Origin: Zygnema cylindricum
Taxonomy: Eukaryota > Streptophyta > Zygnematophyceae > Zygnematales > Zygnemataceae
Direction of reading: 5' to 3'
DNA: 64,000 bases
NCBI GenBank assembly: GCA_037447655.1
Contig: JBBHKE010002292.1
Coordinates: 244,315 to 308,314, forward strand
Position 1 is the first letter of the stretch, and the number at the start of each line of letters is the position of its first letter. Both the position numbers and the translations under genes were made by a program. Below are positions 46,612 to 58,600 of the stretch, one piece after another. The notes under the pieces are model-generated. The model saw only the letters and a list, made by a program, of their open reading frames with translations, had not been told where the DNA came from and ran no database searches.

Positions 46612-47616
46612 TGCAATTATGTGTCCTCCATTGGACTACAGAATTCAAAAAGCCTCTAGGTAGTTTTCAGCTAACCTAATTTCAGCTACAGCCATTGCTG
46701 CCCTAGCAAACAAATTGACAATCTGACTTCACCTCTGTGCAGTTTGGAGTCCCATGAGTCTGTAGCAAAAAGATTCACGGAAATTGGCCAACCATCCGAT
46801 TAGTTATGAGGTGGCAAAGATGCAAATTTATACAAACTATCAAAGAGAGAGGTGACTATCTAAAAAATTCGAAGTCCTACTTCTCTCTCACAACCCCTAT
46901 CTTCTACAGTACGATCCAATCAAATAACTGTAAAGCACATAAATATACTACGGCAGATGTCCTTTATATACGACCTGTGTACGATAAGGCCATTGAGTTG
47001 ACGCGTGTCCACATGTTACTCGTCCGTATGTTCTGCGAAATTCACGCGACCAAATATTATCTCTCCACGTGGCGCCTGGTCATGCCACGTCCAAAAAACG
47101 CCAAATTGACCATTCTTGGATCTCGACAGCGATATGTGCCTTCGGGTAAAAAATTGACATTAAATGTTAGCCGTCGAAACAAATGTCCGATTCATTTGTT
47201 TCGTGCGGTATGACGTTCGCACTAAATATTAACTAGTTCTATGTCCCTTCATTCATATGTGTGTTAATCGGATGAAAGATCATAACACAATTGAAGAAAT
47301 TATCACACCCTATCTATTTTAACGAACTCCTACGACAGAGTGGTTAGAGCTGACGGCTACGCCGCGCTCTGCTGGTCGGAGGTTCGAGTCCTTGTGGACT
47401 CAACATTTTGTTGAGAGTGACTGATGTCACTCTTTAGTCCTGCCTATGGAGCTGAGGCAGCCATGGATCCACCACTCTCTCTCTCCTTCAGTGACTACAA
47501 CAAGTATGGGGGATAGAGGAAAGAGGTGGAGGCAGACTGCCGGCTCTTTTCTTTTTCATTTTCTATTAAGTTATTCAGACCTAGATAATACTCCAAAAAA
47601 TCTAGTTTTTTCAACA
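46612..47616 (-). repeat. 5' LTR of copia C
   Basis: 1005 bp. The position matching the 3' LTR TATA box is mutated (complement of CTTATTCAGACC, near 47571), so this copy probably has no promoter. It contains the tRNA-like segment 47331-47405. Confidence 0.88.
47331..47405 (+). other. tRNA-like sequence inside the copia C 5' LTR
   Basis: AGTGGTTAGAGC and GGTTCGAGTCC (47381-47391) form A- and B-box-like motifs. This copy is closer to consensus than the 41975 copy. Confidence 0.55.
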
Positions 47617-47704
47617 TATATTGTGTGCGAAATATTTTGATTTCCGTTGGTTGCCATCGTGACACCTATGCTTATTATCCAACGTGTCGGGGCTCAAATT
47701 TTTA

Positions 47705-47746
47705 TGTAATTGGTGATGTACCTCGCAAGGTACATCACCAATTACA
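47705..47746. other. Perfect 19-bp hairpin
   Basis: TGTAATTGGTGATGTACCT (47705-47723) is followed by CGCA and its exact complement (47728-47746). It stands alone in AT-rich DNA. It could be a foldback/MITE core or a small RNA hairpin; nothing decides which. Confidence 0.8.
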
Positions 47747-48079
47747 GAAACTTTCCAAGCGAATCCTTCCCAAAAAAATATCTAACGATCATTGTTAACT
47801 CGTAGACCTTTGTATAATGCTTGAAAGATTCTTTGTAATGTTGTTTTTCGGAAAAAAATAAAAAAACAGGTACGTCGTAGTACGGAGATGTTTGAATTTA
47901 TGTAAACAACCACATTTTTTGTCTAAATGAACTCCACCCTAACTCTAATTTTGAATTTTTCTGTAATAATCGTCGGCGATTAAGATCTTTACACTTATAC
48001 GATGCTCAAAATCGTACACCGTCGCGTGATTTTGACACCCGCACGTGCCGGCAAATTTCATGCAATGAAATTTTAACGA
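47747..48079. other. No recognised content
   Basis: Spacer between the hairpin and the first MITE. A sequence resembling MITE ends (TACACCGTCGCGTGATTTTGAC near 48015, cited in part) may be decayed relatives. Confidence 0.45.
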
Positions 48080-48081
48080 TA

Positions 48082-48381
48082 CACCGTGAATCGTGTAGCG
48101 TCACACTTTTTTTGTCACACGTTTTGAGTGCACATTCACATGCCTGCGCAACTATATAAATCTTTTTTTCTTGATTAAAGTACAAAATGGAATGAAAGTG
48201 AGCGTTCCATACACCACACTATTTTAAACGGCACTATATTACTGTTTATAACCCTAATTACAAAGGTACCTTTAAGAACGTTATTTTTTTTTTTTTGGGA
48301 TTATTAACTTTGTTTAAGAATTTGGGTCAAAATTTGGGGGCGCCGAATTAGCGATATGAACGCTAATAGCGATTCATTGTG
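48082..48381. mobile_element. TA-flanked MITE, 300 bp
   Basis: Ends CACCGTGAATCG and the complement of CACAATGAATCG (10 of 12), with TA on both sides (48080-48081, 48382-48383). Same family as 39704-39902 and 48739-49228. Confidence 0.72.
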
Positions 48382-48457
48382 TACCTACGGTCGACATTGA
48401 AACAGATTCCTATCTGTTGGCAATGGAATACCGCCCTCAAGGTCGAACGGTTTATGG

Positions 48458-49399
48458 CAGAGGTCGCAAAAGTCAAAACTTCAGATAATCGAGACCGACT
48501 GTTTTTTTTTTTCAAAATATGAGTAATTGACGCTCGACCAGGTTATGTCACGCTCTTAAATTGTTAACCGTTAACTGAAACGCATTTACGAAAGTAAAAG
48601 TTAACCAAAACTCGATTTCTCACGACTAACCGTACCCGCCCGTACTCGAATAAGTATAAAATTAGTGGTATATCTCATGTATACCTTCCACGATAACAAA
48701 AGTACAAAGTACAATATTGTTGGATTGCATGGACAGTACACCATGAATCGTAATTAGAGTAATATACGCTAATTACGTCACCCCAAATTTTGACTCTATC
48801 ACCATAAGTAGAGTACATTATTTTAAATTATTATTTACATTATTTAAGGTACTTTTTGAATGAGCGTTAATAACTCTAATACAGTGCCGTTTTAAATAGT
48901 GTGGCGTACGATCGGTGTCTGGCCGTGCAAAATTGTACGTTATTAAGTAAAAAATACAAATAATGATTTAATACAGGCCGTTATCATGTAACTGCGTTTT
49001 AACAATCCGCTTAGTGCAAACGTCATAGTGACGATAAACTGTACGTTTTATACAAATACCTAATTTACAGTAAAGATATTCAGCGCGTCAAATTATAATA
49101 CTTAAATAAATTAGAGTAAATTTCTTTTTGAAAAAGTTATATCACACAAATTAGAGTCCATAACTCTAATTATTTTTTTCTCTTTTTTTACTCTAATATT
49201 TTCTTTACTTTAATTACGATTCGCGGTGTACAAATTTTCATTTTTTTAGGTTTTTGCTTGCCCGACCGTAACCGATTTTTTTTTTTCTGTGAGTCAACCG
49301 CCCGAATCAGCCCGGCCCCGCAAATTTGGCAACTGAATCCGTTCCGGATCCGACCCGGACGGTCGGTTCATGGTTTAGGTTGACCGTTTGCGACCTCTG
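48458..49399. mobile_element. Non-autonomous hAT-type element hosting a nested MITE
   Basis: Terminal inverted repeats CAGAGGTCGCAAA (left) and TTTGCGACCTCTG (right) match perfectly and are flanked by a perfect 8-bp duplication GTTTATGG (48450-48457 and 49400-49407). Without the nested MITE the element is about 450 bp. No transposase. Confidence 0.92.
48739..49228. mobile_element. TA-flanked MITE nested in the hAT element, 490 bp
   Basis: Ends CACCATGAATCGTAATTA and the complement of CACCGCGAATCGTAATTA, with TA at 48737-48738 and 49229-49230. Longer than its relatives but with the same termini. Confidence 0.85.
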
Positions 49400-49459
49400 G
49401 TTTATGGTACGTTGTCGTATGCGACAATAGCAACAAAGAAGTTGACTGCAGGTTCAAAC

Positions 49460-50113
49460 CATAGTTCAAAAGTAGGTGAAAGTAGGCCCATACAGTATGC
49501 CTATTGTATGCAAAACATACAGTATGCCCTTAAGACCCATATTGTATTGGTCGAAAAATGAAAAAAAAGGTTGAGAGGGTTGAGTTGCACATCGATCGAT
49601 AGAGAATTAAATGGCATGTCTAAATTTTGAAAAAAAATCGGACAAAAAATATTTTTTCTGTGAATTTTGAGGTGTTTTATATTTCAACCGTCAGATTTGG
49701 ATGATCGGACGGTCGCTGATCAAAGTAGCGATCTTAAGAAGATCACATGAAAAGCCCATAACACAACTTACGATAGGACTATTTGTCATATTAGCGTCTG
49801 CAATTTTGAAGGCCACACTAAATAAAGCCTCAAATTGACCAACCATGTTGCCCGTCCGCGTTTTTTTTTTTTTTTTCCGGGTTTTTTTTCCGGGTTTTTT
49901 TTCCGGCGGAATGTCATCCTACGCCGCGTCAGTTCGCTAAAGTATTTCGTCAGGTGGCGTGCGCTGTACTATGATCATACGTCATATCCGTACGATCGTA
50001 CAAGAGTGTCCGCAACTCACACCCATACAATATGCCTACTCTACGCGAGTTTAGTGCCAAGTTTTGTGCGCCTACCAAAGGCCTACCATAAAAACACCTA
50101 CTTTTGAACTATG
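49460..50113. mobile_element. Third non-autonomous hAT-type element (654 bp)
   Basis: Perfect 19-bp terminal inverted repeats CATAGTTCAAAAGTAGGTG, flanked by a perfect 8-bp duplication GTTCAAAC (49452-49459 and 50114-50121). It contains a T-rich tandem repeat near 49860. No transposase frame. Confidence 0.92.
49858..49916 (+). repeat. Short T-run/CCGGG tandem repeat
   Basis: Runs of T (16, 8, 8) each end in CCGG(G), repeated three times. Confidence 0.85.
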
Positions 50114-50121
50114 GTTCAAAC

Positions 50122-51118
50122 ACGCACTATGTACGGAATGTTGGAGTGACGCGTTTAGGCAGGACTATACATGATTCGGCAACGAAAAATGTAAACAATT
50201 GCGAAAAAGATATGACCGGCAATTCTTTGAGACTCTAGTGTGAACACGAAACAATACGAAACGCCGAATTTCTACTACCGACTCCTTTGTTCTTCGGCCG
50301 TCCACGAGTCAATTTCCAAGTCGGCATAAAATATTATTTTACAAAGCCGCCGGATTTTTCGGGACTACTTTACTTCATCGTACGGACGCGATGGTTCCGG
50401 TCGACTTCGCGCGGGAGACTCCCGGCGACAAAACCGCGTATTGTTTTTACCTGGGGTTTATAAACGCGTTAATAATTCAGGTTCAGTGTTAAGTGACGTG
50501 GCTTGTTTTGAACCGTTTAATAGTTTTATGCGAATCAATGACGAATTTCAAAAATGCCGCGATGTGTGATTGTAGAAACTTCGTAGTCGTACTTTTCATG
50601 TTTCGCGTACGGTATCCGAACGCTTTTAGTGAGGATTGTACGGATGACGGTGCACATTCGTGAGAAGATTCCAAACAAGTTTGACCAAACATTAATTAAT
50701 GTTGAAATAAACGGTGACTAAAACTATATACTGTTATTGACTCAAAACCCAGTTGACCAAAAGTCAAGATTGGCCAAGATATGGGAAACGCGGCTACCCC
50801 TGTACCGTGTTTCTCGTGTAAGTGAGAAACGCGGCTGTAGACTCAAATGGAAATACACGGTATAGGGTGAATTTAAATACCGCTAAAACAAGTAGAAAAA
50901 CAGATCAGAAGGTGCAAAAAACCAATTAACGTAAGACCCATAAGGATTGAGCAGTTGAAATACAAAAAATAGTTATTCAAAAACTGTTATTATAAAATTT
51001 GTAAGTGTGTTAGAAAGGAGTCTGCAAGATAACCTCACGCGCCCTACTTCTTACGTAATCGTTTTTACACGCCAACTTTTATTTTTTTTCGGAATAAGGT
51101 TTTTGTCTTAATAAAAGG
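50122..51118. other. Upstream spacer of paralog B, no gene recognised
   Basis: Contains a duplicated GAAACGCGGCT motif at about 50786 and 50825 with intervening complementary pieces. Otherwise nothing I can identify. Part may be the promoter region of paralog B. Confidence 0.5.
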
Positions 51119-51305
51119 AAGATATAATAAAGTAATTTGTAAAATCTATTAGCTATCTTTTTAAAGTTTTCCATCCTCCTCTCCTAAAACTCCCCTCCAA
51201 TTATCTCTCTCACGAATACTCTAGGAAGGTATTTTCAAATAAGTTTTTTTCACGACTTAGTGTCCTCGCTTCTTTACTATTCCCAGCTCAACTGACTGTA
51301 CGGAA
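51119..51305 (+). promoter_or_regulatory. Probable core promoter and 5' leader of paralog B
   Basis: GATATAATAAAG at 51121-51132 is TATA-like. The following DNA is pyrimidine-rich (TCCTCCTCTCC, CCCCTCC, TCTCTCTC), as is common around transcription starts. An in-frame TAG at 51258-51260 precedes the ATG. Confidence 0.4.
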
Positions 51306-54300
51306 ATGACTGAATTCATGGATCTCGGAAATGGTGGCGCGTCCCTCAAAAGGTCCCGCAGCGACCAAGAAACTACAGATGGGAGAGACGCAAAAAAGAC
51401 AAACTTAGAGCAAAAGACAAACTTGGCAGAACAGACAAATTTTGCGACACCTCCTGCTTTTGATCTCCACGTGGCGGTTGAGATGGCGAGATTCGCATTC
51501 GATGCGTATAACACACCGGATGTAAGGACACTTTTTTAGATCTGTTAACATGGGAATTAGTGTGGATGGCCTGGAAAATGGAAATTTTGAGAGGATTAAA
51601 ATATCATTGTCTTTAACCTCAATGGTGGATTTTTGATGTTGTGGTTCACATCCAACAAGAATATGACATCGACTTCATGAATGATTTTTGAAACTAGATA
51701 ACCTAGAATAAATTATAAGTTGGGTGTCCGTACAAAACGGAGTGGATTGTTATCAGCTCGAAAATCGGAAATTAAAACAGTTTGAACAATGAACATATCG
51801 GACATTAAAGTTGTCCGAATTCACACACGTCGGACAATAAACATATTGGAAATTATACATGTCGAACATTAAACATGTCGGACATATACATTTTTATAAG
51901 CAGACTGCCGTTTTACATCGGCTGATATTTACTGTCCTTGTTTCTGTTTTCTATTTCTGAATATTTTTAATGTGAATCCTAGATTTTCTTTCTTGGTTCT
52001 GTCCTCCCATTTTTTGTATTAAACATTATTACAGAGGATGAGTTCTTGGCACAAATTTTATCATCAAAGAATTTTGAATTGTACCTTAACAATGGTTTGA
52101 TATGTTCATTTATGACTGGTGTGGAGCAATAGGAGATAAACCCGCCACTTGAATCAATTATCAAACATGTAATTAAGGGAAATTAAAATATTCAGCTCAA
52201 TCATTGGACATTGAACATTATTTTCTATAATCTGCGAAAAATCTATAATTGAATTCCCTTTCAACAATTTACATAAAGAAAATTGCATGAATTTTTCTCA
52301 CTCAGACTTCCATTGGTTTTCTTTCCGACATTTTGCGTTCAAATTGTGCTAGAATTGCCTGAAATAATTTGATAAAGTGAATATATACATCCGTTGTGTA
52401 TGTTTATGTATGTCTGTTTTTTTTTTTTTTTTTGCAGATCTCTTTGGGATACACGCAAATGAACATCACAGGATGTGAAACTCTTTATATTTCAAAGTAA
52501 TTATTACTATTTATTTTTTTTAAGGTCCAATTTGTACATTTTTGGTGTTCCATAGTTTGTATCATGCGTCTCATTTTTGTTTTTATTGTTGAAGGTCAAT
52601 TTTTTTTCAGAGTTTCATTAAATACTAGTTTTGGTCTATTTGTTTGCTTTTTTTTTTTCCAGGGACCATTTTTGGTATGTTTTCTGGTTCTAAATTTTGT
52701 TCTTTTCATCGTATAAATATATAGAATAAAAAATAAAGGAGAATTTAACATCTTATGCTTATGTGTATGTGTATACATGTGCAATGTCTAAATGAATACA
52801 TTTTTTTTGGGCAGAGAATTTCTTAACGAACGGTACGCCGGACGATTGACGGTCAAAGTTGTCGAGGGATCCAACCTTCCCGATGTCGATTTTTTAGTAA
52901 GAATTTTTTATTAAATTCCGCATTAAATTTCTGATGACGTTCATCTTAAATATCATATTAAACTCTACGATAAGTTTTACAGTTTCTTCTACAATATTCT
53001 GCATTTAATTCCTTACACGATTTTTTGTACTTAATTTTCATGCTAAATTGTGCACTTATTTTTTGTGCATTGACATGTCCACTAAAGTAAGTTATGGACG
53101 TTCGGTGAAACTCTCAACATTATTTCTGTACTTTTTCAAAAACAGATTGCGAAAATTTTTTATTGTAACCACACTAGCCTTTGTGATCAGCCTACGGATT
53201 ATCGGTTTGATCTACTATGTTGACTGGGACTGGATCCACACTAATTCCGGCAATAAATTCATTGCATGAAATAAAGTTATAATTACACTCATTTTTTATT
53301 CTGGATTTTACATGAAGTGGAATGGTGGCCATAGTAAATTTGGTTATTCATGTACTTACAATACCATTATAATTACTGAGCTTTGTCATGAAGTTGCAAT
53401 TACATCATTCTTTCTCATACTAAGTCCATTGCATGAAGTAGAACTGTTAACGAACTCTTTCGGTAATTGATCCATTACATGAAAAAAGGTTAAATTGTTA
53501 TAGCTATTAAACCACTACAGGCGGTTGAAGTGTGGCTGGAACCAGAGTAGTTTTGGCAATTAATTCATTACATCAAATGGGGTTTCTATCACACTACTTC
53601 CGGTAATTGATTTCTTGGGGTTGAGTTACAGGGGAAAAGCGATCCTTATGTCGTCATCGAATCAGCAGATGGTTTCAATAAAACGAAAGTCATCAGAGAG
53701 TAAGATTTTTTTTTATTTTTTATTTCCTCACAGACATTAGATTTTTTCTATATTTGTATTTTTTTTAGGATTATTATTATTACAGCCGATAGATAAACTT
53801 TTTTTAGTTCTTTCCCTTTCCTTTTCCTTTCCTTTGATTATTGCAAAAATTCCAAACATGAAAAAGTACAAATAAATTCAGGTCACTTCATTTCCTGTCT
53901 TATTAGTGGCATATTTAACAATCAAAGAAATTCATTTTTTTTCCTTAAAAATAAATTACAACGCACCTGAAAATGTATATGGTATTTCAAGTTTTTAAGT
54001 TGATTTATCCTTATGTTTATGTTTTTTCCCACAGAAATACCAATCCAGTATGGAACCAAACGCTTTATCTTTTGATTCCATCACCTTCAGATGCAGTTTT
54101 AAAGGTAAAACAAAAAAACATGTCCCTTTTAAGCTACATTTTTGGGGTTTTCCCTTCTTTTATTTCAGATTACGGACTCAGCATAAAAAAGTGAAGCAGA
54201 AAAAAAGAAAAAGAAACAGAAATAGACACAAAAAAATAAAATTACTTTTGAATGAAAATCAGACTCATTTAACTCATTTTGTTGGATTCCCAGGTGGCAG

Positions 54301-55650
54301 CAAGAGATACCAATTTCAAGTCCTCGGATAAAAAATTGGGTGAAGGGACGATAATGTTGAATGATTGTTGTGACGGTGAGACTTTTAAAACCTTTTGAAA
54401 CAACTTTTCTGGTCAAACTGAAAAAAGGTAGTCTTTCAATTTTATAAAATATTCATCCGGCTCATATTAGAGCACATTTTTTTTAAATCTCAGAGCACAT
54501 TTGTGACAGTTCAGAGTTTCAAGCAGCACTTATTTGTTAGATATTCCTGTTTTCTTTTCGAGTTCTTACAGCCGGGTTAGTCAAGACCTCTCAAAATTTT
54601 AGATATACTTATTTTATATTCGACTCATTATGTGGAAATGGGTATGGGAAGGACAGGACAAAATCACAGAATCCCTCTCGAGCTGACAGGAGAAAATGGG
54701 GGAGGAATACTGACGCTAGAAGTATGCAACTTTCTCTCTCCCCCACTCTCTCTGTTCCTCTACGTGTGTATGTGTGACAAAATGACTGCAAAAAAAAAAT
54801 TGTACTTTTTTAAGTGCACAAAACCGGAAAATTCTATCCTTGCTTTCTTTAAAAAACACGAACAAAAACTCAAACTTGTGTTCACCTTTTCTTCACCTTT
54901 TTTCTCTGTTTTTTTCAGGTCCAATATCAAAGCTTCGAGGATATCGAAAAAAAGAAACCTCAAACAACTCCCATCGAACTATTATCGCAAGAGGAGAAAA
55001 CGAAAATCCGAAACCTTTTTCTTGCTATTCTAGGAAAATCGGAAGTGTCAACTACTGAATTTGAAAACGGTTACGTTTCCGGATCTCAATTCCCCGAAAC
55101 GAAAACACAGGAAACAAAAATTGAGAGTAAGAAAGAAATTGCGGATTTAAAAGCCACACTAGAAGAAGCTGGATGGGAAACTTCTGGCAGAAACTCAAGC
55201 TCAGCGGTAAGTTCAACAGGGGAAACAAATACACAATCCATAACTGATGGTGTAAACTCCGACGGTGAAGAGGAAAACTTTCATATTGTAGTAAACCTGA
55301 CTGCGGGATCGGTAACGGGAACGGAAAAAATCGCAGCAAACTCACGCCGAACTCTTCAACCAGCCGCGAGTATTTCCATTTCTAAAGGGACGGAATCGTT
55401 GGTCGCTTCTTATGACGATGGGGGAGCCACAGAAAAAAAGAAAAAAATGGAACCGATTATGGAGGAGGAAGAAACAAAGTTAAAAGAAATTTTCGCAACA
55501 GCAGGAAGTGCAGCAGAGGCTTGGAGTCTTCTGGCTTCTTATTTAAACAAAGGATCAATTCCAACGTGCGAAAAAGTTTGTTTTGTGCAAAACGGAGATA
55601 CAGACACTCAGGTCGGATACTTTTTTTCCTTAAAACTTCTGTTTTCTATA

Positions 55651-55685
<35 letters not shown>

Positions 55686-58600
55686 CCTCTCTCTCTCTTC
55701 TCTATCTTGCTCTCTCTATCTCTGTCTCGTATGTCTGCGTGTGTGTGTATTTAATGCGTTTTATACATCATAATATCCACCCTATGAGCTTAAATGTAAA
55801 TGTTTCAATTTTTTTAGGATTCAGAAAACTTTTATGTGTTTCAATTAGCCCTTTTCACAATAGTATGCAATTTCGCGATAACTGATAGGATGGGCGATGT
55901 TTAAAACACTAAAACTCGTGAGGGTGAATGCTATTGCAATCCCCTTTTCATCCTTCCTCCATTATCTCCCCTATATACTTCTTCTTCAATTTTCTCTCTC
56001 CCCTCTTCTCCATTCTCTCTGCCGGCTCTTTTACCTTCTCTCCTGATCTCTCCCCTCCTCCCTCTCCCCCACCTCCCGGCTCTTTATCCCTTCTCTTCAG
56101 GCGACCATTTGGAGAGATCGGACAAAGAGGCTTCTCGTGGTGGCGTTTCGCGGAACAGAAAAGGTAATTAAGGGGGAAGGGCGAGGGAGGAGGTCGAGGG
56201 GGAGTGAGAGGGTGTGGTGGTGAGCGTGAGGGCAAGTGGTACAAAGGGGGATAGAGGAAGAGGGAGGGAGTGAGAGTGTTTAAGCGTAATGTACTCACAT
56301 TCATATTAGTAATAAGAGAGGATGCGAGCGCGAGAAATCATTTTCCGACTGCAATTATGTCCACATAATTCTTTGGCAATAGCATAGAGTACGACATCTA
56401 GCTCGTATTTAACCATTCTACTTTTATTAAGTGAAACTGCCGTGTTTTTTTGAAGTACCCCCTGAATTGTTATTTTCTGTTAAGACTAGATGAAATAATT
56501 CCTAAATATTGTTAGGTATTAATATATGAATGATTGTGTTAATACCATCATTGATGTCACAAATGACGCGGACGATTCTGAACCACTAAAAGAAATACCG
56601 TCAAGAAAAAGAAAAGGTATAATGAACACTTTTTTCATGTTCGAGGACAAAGAAAATTCGGACCAAATTAGTGCAAATAACGCTAATAGCAATTCATAAC
56701 TCATTTTTGAAGTAGGGAGGGGAGAGTGAGGGGGGATTGGGAGAGGTGGGAGGAGAGGTAGGGTGGGTGGGAGGGAGAGAGGAGGGGGGAAGGGAGGGAG
56801 AGAGAGGGAGAGGAGGGGGAGGAGGGGGAGAGAGAGAGAAAGGGAGATCCTCTTAATTCTGTTAAAACAGCATATAGTACGACATTTACCCATAGCGACT
56901 CTCTCTTGTAAACTAATATTGTTTGTTTTAATCAACTTATCATTCTTTTTGAAGTATTTTTCATTTTTTTTGTCTTTTTCCAGGGTAGCCTTCAAGACGT
57001 GATAACGGATGTCGATGCGTTACCTACTTGGTGAGTTTATAAAACGAAACTATAAAGTACACATATTACAACAATCGAAAATTACATTTACCAACCAACA
57101 TAGTTTCAAAAGCCTTACCAACTCTAAAAGAAAAACTATAAATACCTTAAAATACCCTTAAACCTCCCTAAGTAACCTTAAATTCATAAAGCGCCAAAGG
57201 ACCTTCACTTTTTTTTGAAGGTATTCTAAAGTTAACCTTTAAAAACTAGAAAAGAATGGTTGTTCATTATTAGACTATTGCCTGGTATTGTTTACCCTTA
57301 CATTGACACTTCGATTAAAAAGCTTTAAATACATTTAAGAACTTAAAATATACGGTCTAAGATCCCGTATTGAAGGTGTAACCTTTTTACAATTGTGGCA
57401 AAATAATCGTTCATATTTCATACATAGTTTAGTGTGCAGGATTGTCCAATATTTGACATCGCTGGAGCTACAAATGTAAATCTTACTCATGAAATTCACA
57501 ATTCGTAAAGCATCAGAAAATGCTTAGTAAAATATCATCTAAAACTCCACTCTAATTCCCTCACAGCCATACTTAACATCTTTTTGTAGCTTAAGGATAG
57601 TTACATCCACATCCATTTGGAAAAAATGTTAAATTTCACTTATTCTTATCCCCGTGATACCTTTGTTACGCCTTTAATACCTTTAACACCCTCTTAATAC
57701 CCTCAATTGACTCTATGGGGTCGGCGTTCTACTGCTAATTTTACTCTTTTAACTGACCTTCTGTCTTTTCTCCCCCTTCTTTTGTTTTTTCTTTTTCTTT
57801 GGATGTGGGTAAACCCAGGGACGAAGGAAGCTTGGTGAGATATCTCACAGCATTTTTTCTTTTTTACAGCAAAAATATTTCTCTTTTGTAGTTCCTAGTT
57901 AGTCAATTTATTCTCTTGGTTTCCTCCCTTTCTTTTCACTCCCCCCACCTTTTTATTTGTATAGAAACCATTTTCATTTTCAGCATTTCAGGAGAAAAGT
58001 CATAACTTTCAAATGATTATAAAAGAAGTAGAAAAAGGATTGACGCAAAAGAATTTTGAAACCGATGTTCTTAACCCTGTATTGGTGGTTTTCTAACTTT
58101 GTTTCTTCTTTCCTTCTTTTTTTTAGGTACATACTGGTTTCGCTAAAGCTATCAACTCCATCAAAGGCCGTCTATTTTACCTTATTCAAAAAATTCTTAA
58201 ATCAGAAAGGTTTGTACCTTTATTCCAAGTTTAATCATTTCATATGTTAAATAAAAAAATTACAGTCTATAAATTCAATTTGTATACTTCCTACATTTGG
58301 CATATGTATGTATATATATATATGTGTGTGTGTGTATATATATGTGTATATATATACATATATATTTGAGGAAGAGCGAGGGGAGGGCGATGTCGAGGGC
58401 GTGGGGGAGGGTGAGGGGGAGGATGAGGGGGGCAGGTGGAGGTGGTGAGGGATGGAGAGGGGGAGAGGGGGAGATGGGGCAATGAGAGAGGGAGAGGGAG
58501 AGCTATGGGGAGAGGGAGGTACATTAATTTTGTTCTTCAATTTGATCATCGTGAAAAATCCATCTTTCTTTAAATTTTGTCGGTATTCCTATCGGTGTTT

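Larger units (their letters stand above)
41255..47616 (-). mobile_element. Ty1/copia element C with 1005-bp LTRs (minus strand)
   Basis: Both LTRs span 1005 bp (41255-42259 and 46612-47616) with TG...CA ends. Flanks are TATAC (41250-41254) and TATAT (47617-47621), a target duplication with one mismatch. The internal region on the minus strand reads primer-binding site, gag, protease, integrase, RT, RNase H in copia order with several frameshifts. The LTRs differ by roughly 10-15% by eye, so the copy is old. Confidence 0.92.

Noticed and set aside
49858-49916. Repeat array considered as CRISPR-like or regulatory
   Set aside because: Only three short imperfect units without spacers, in a eukaryotic MITE; simple low-complexity DNA.
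55045-55773. Exon 8 of paralog B continuing into the TC repeat as a 242-residue frame
   Set aside because: The frame stays open by chance through (TC)n. Conservation with paralog A stops at the donor after D-T-D-T-Q, and the next conserved block (ATIWRDRTK) starts at the downstream acceptor.
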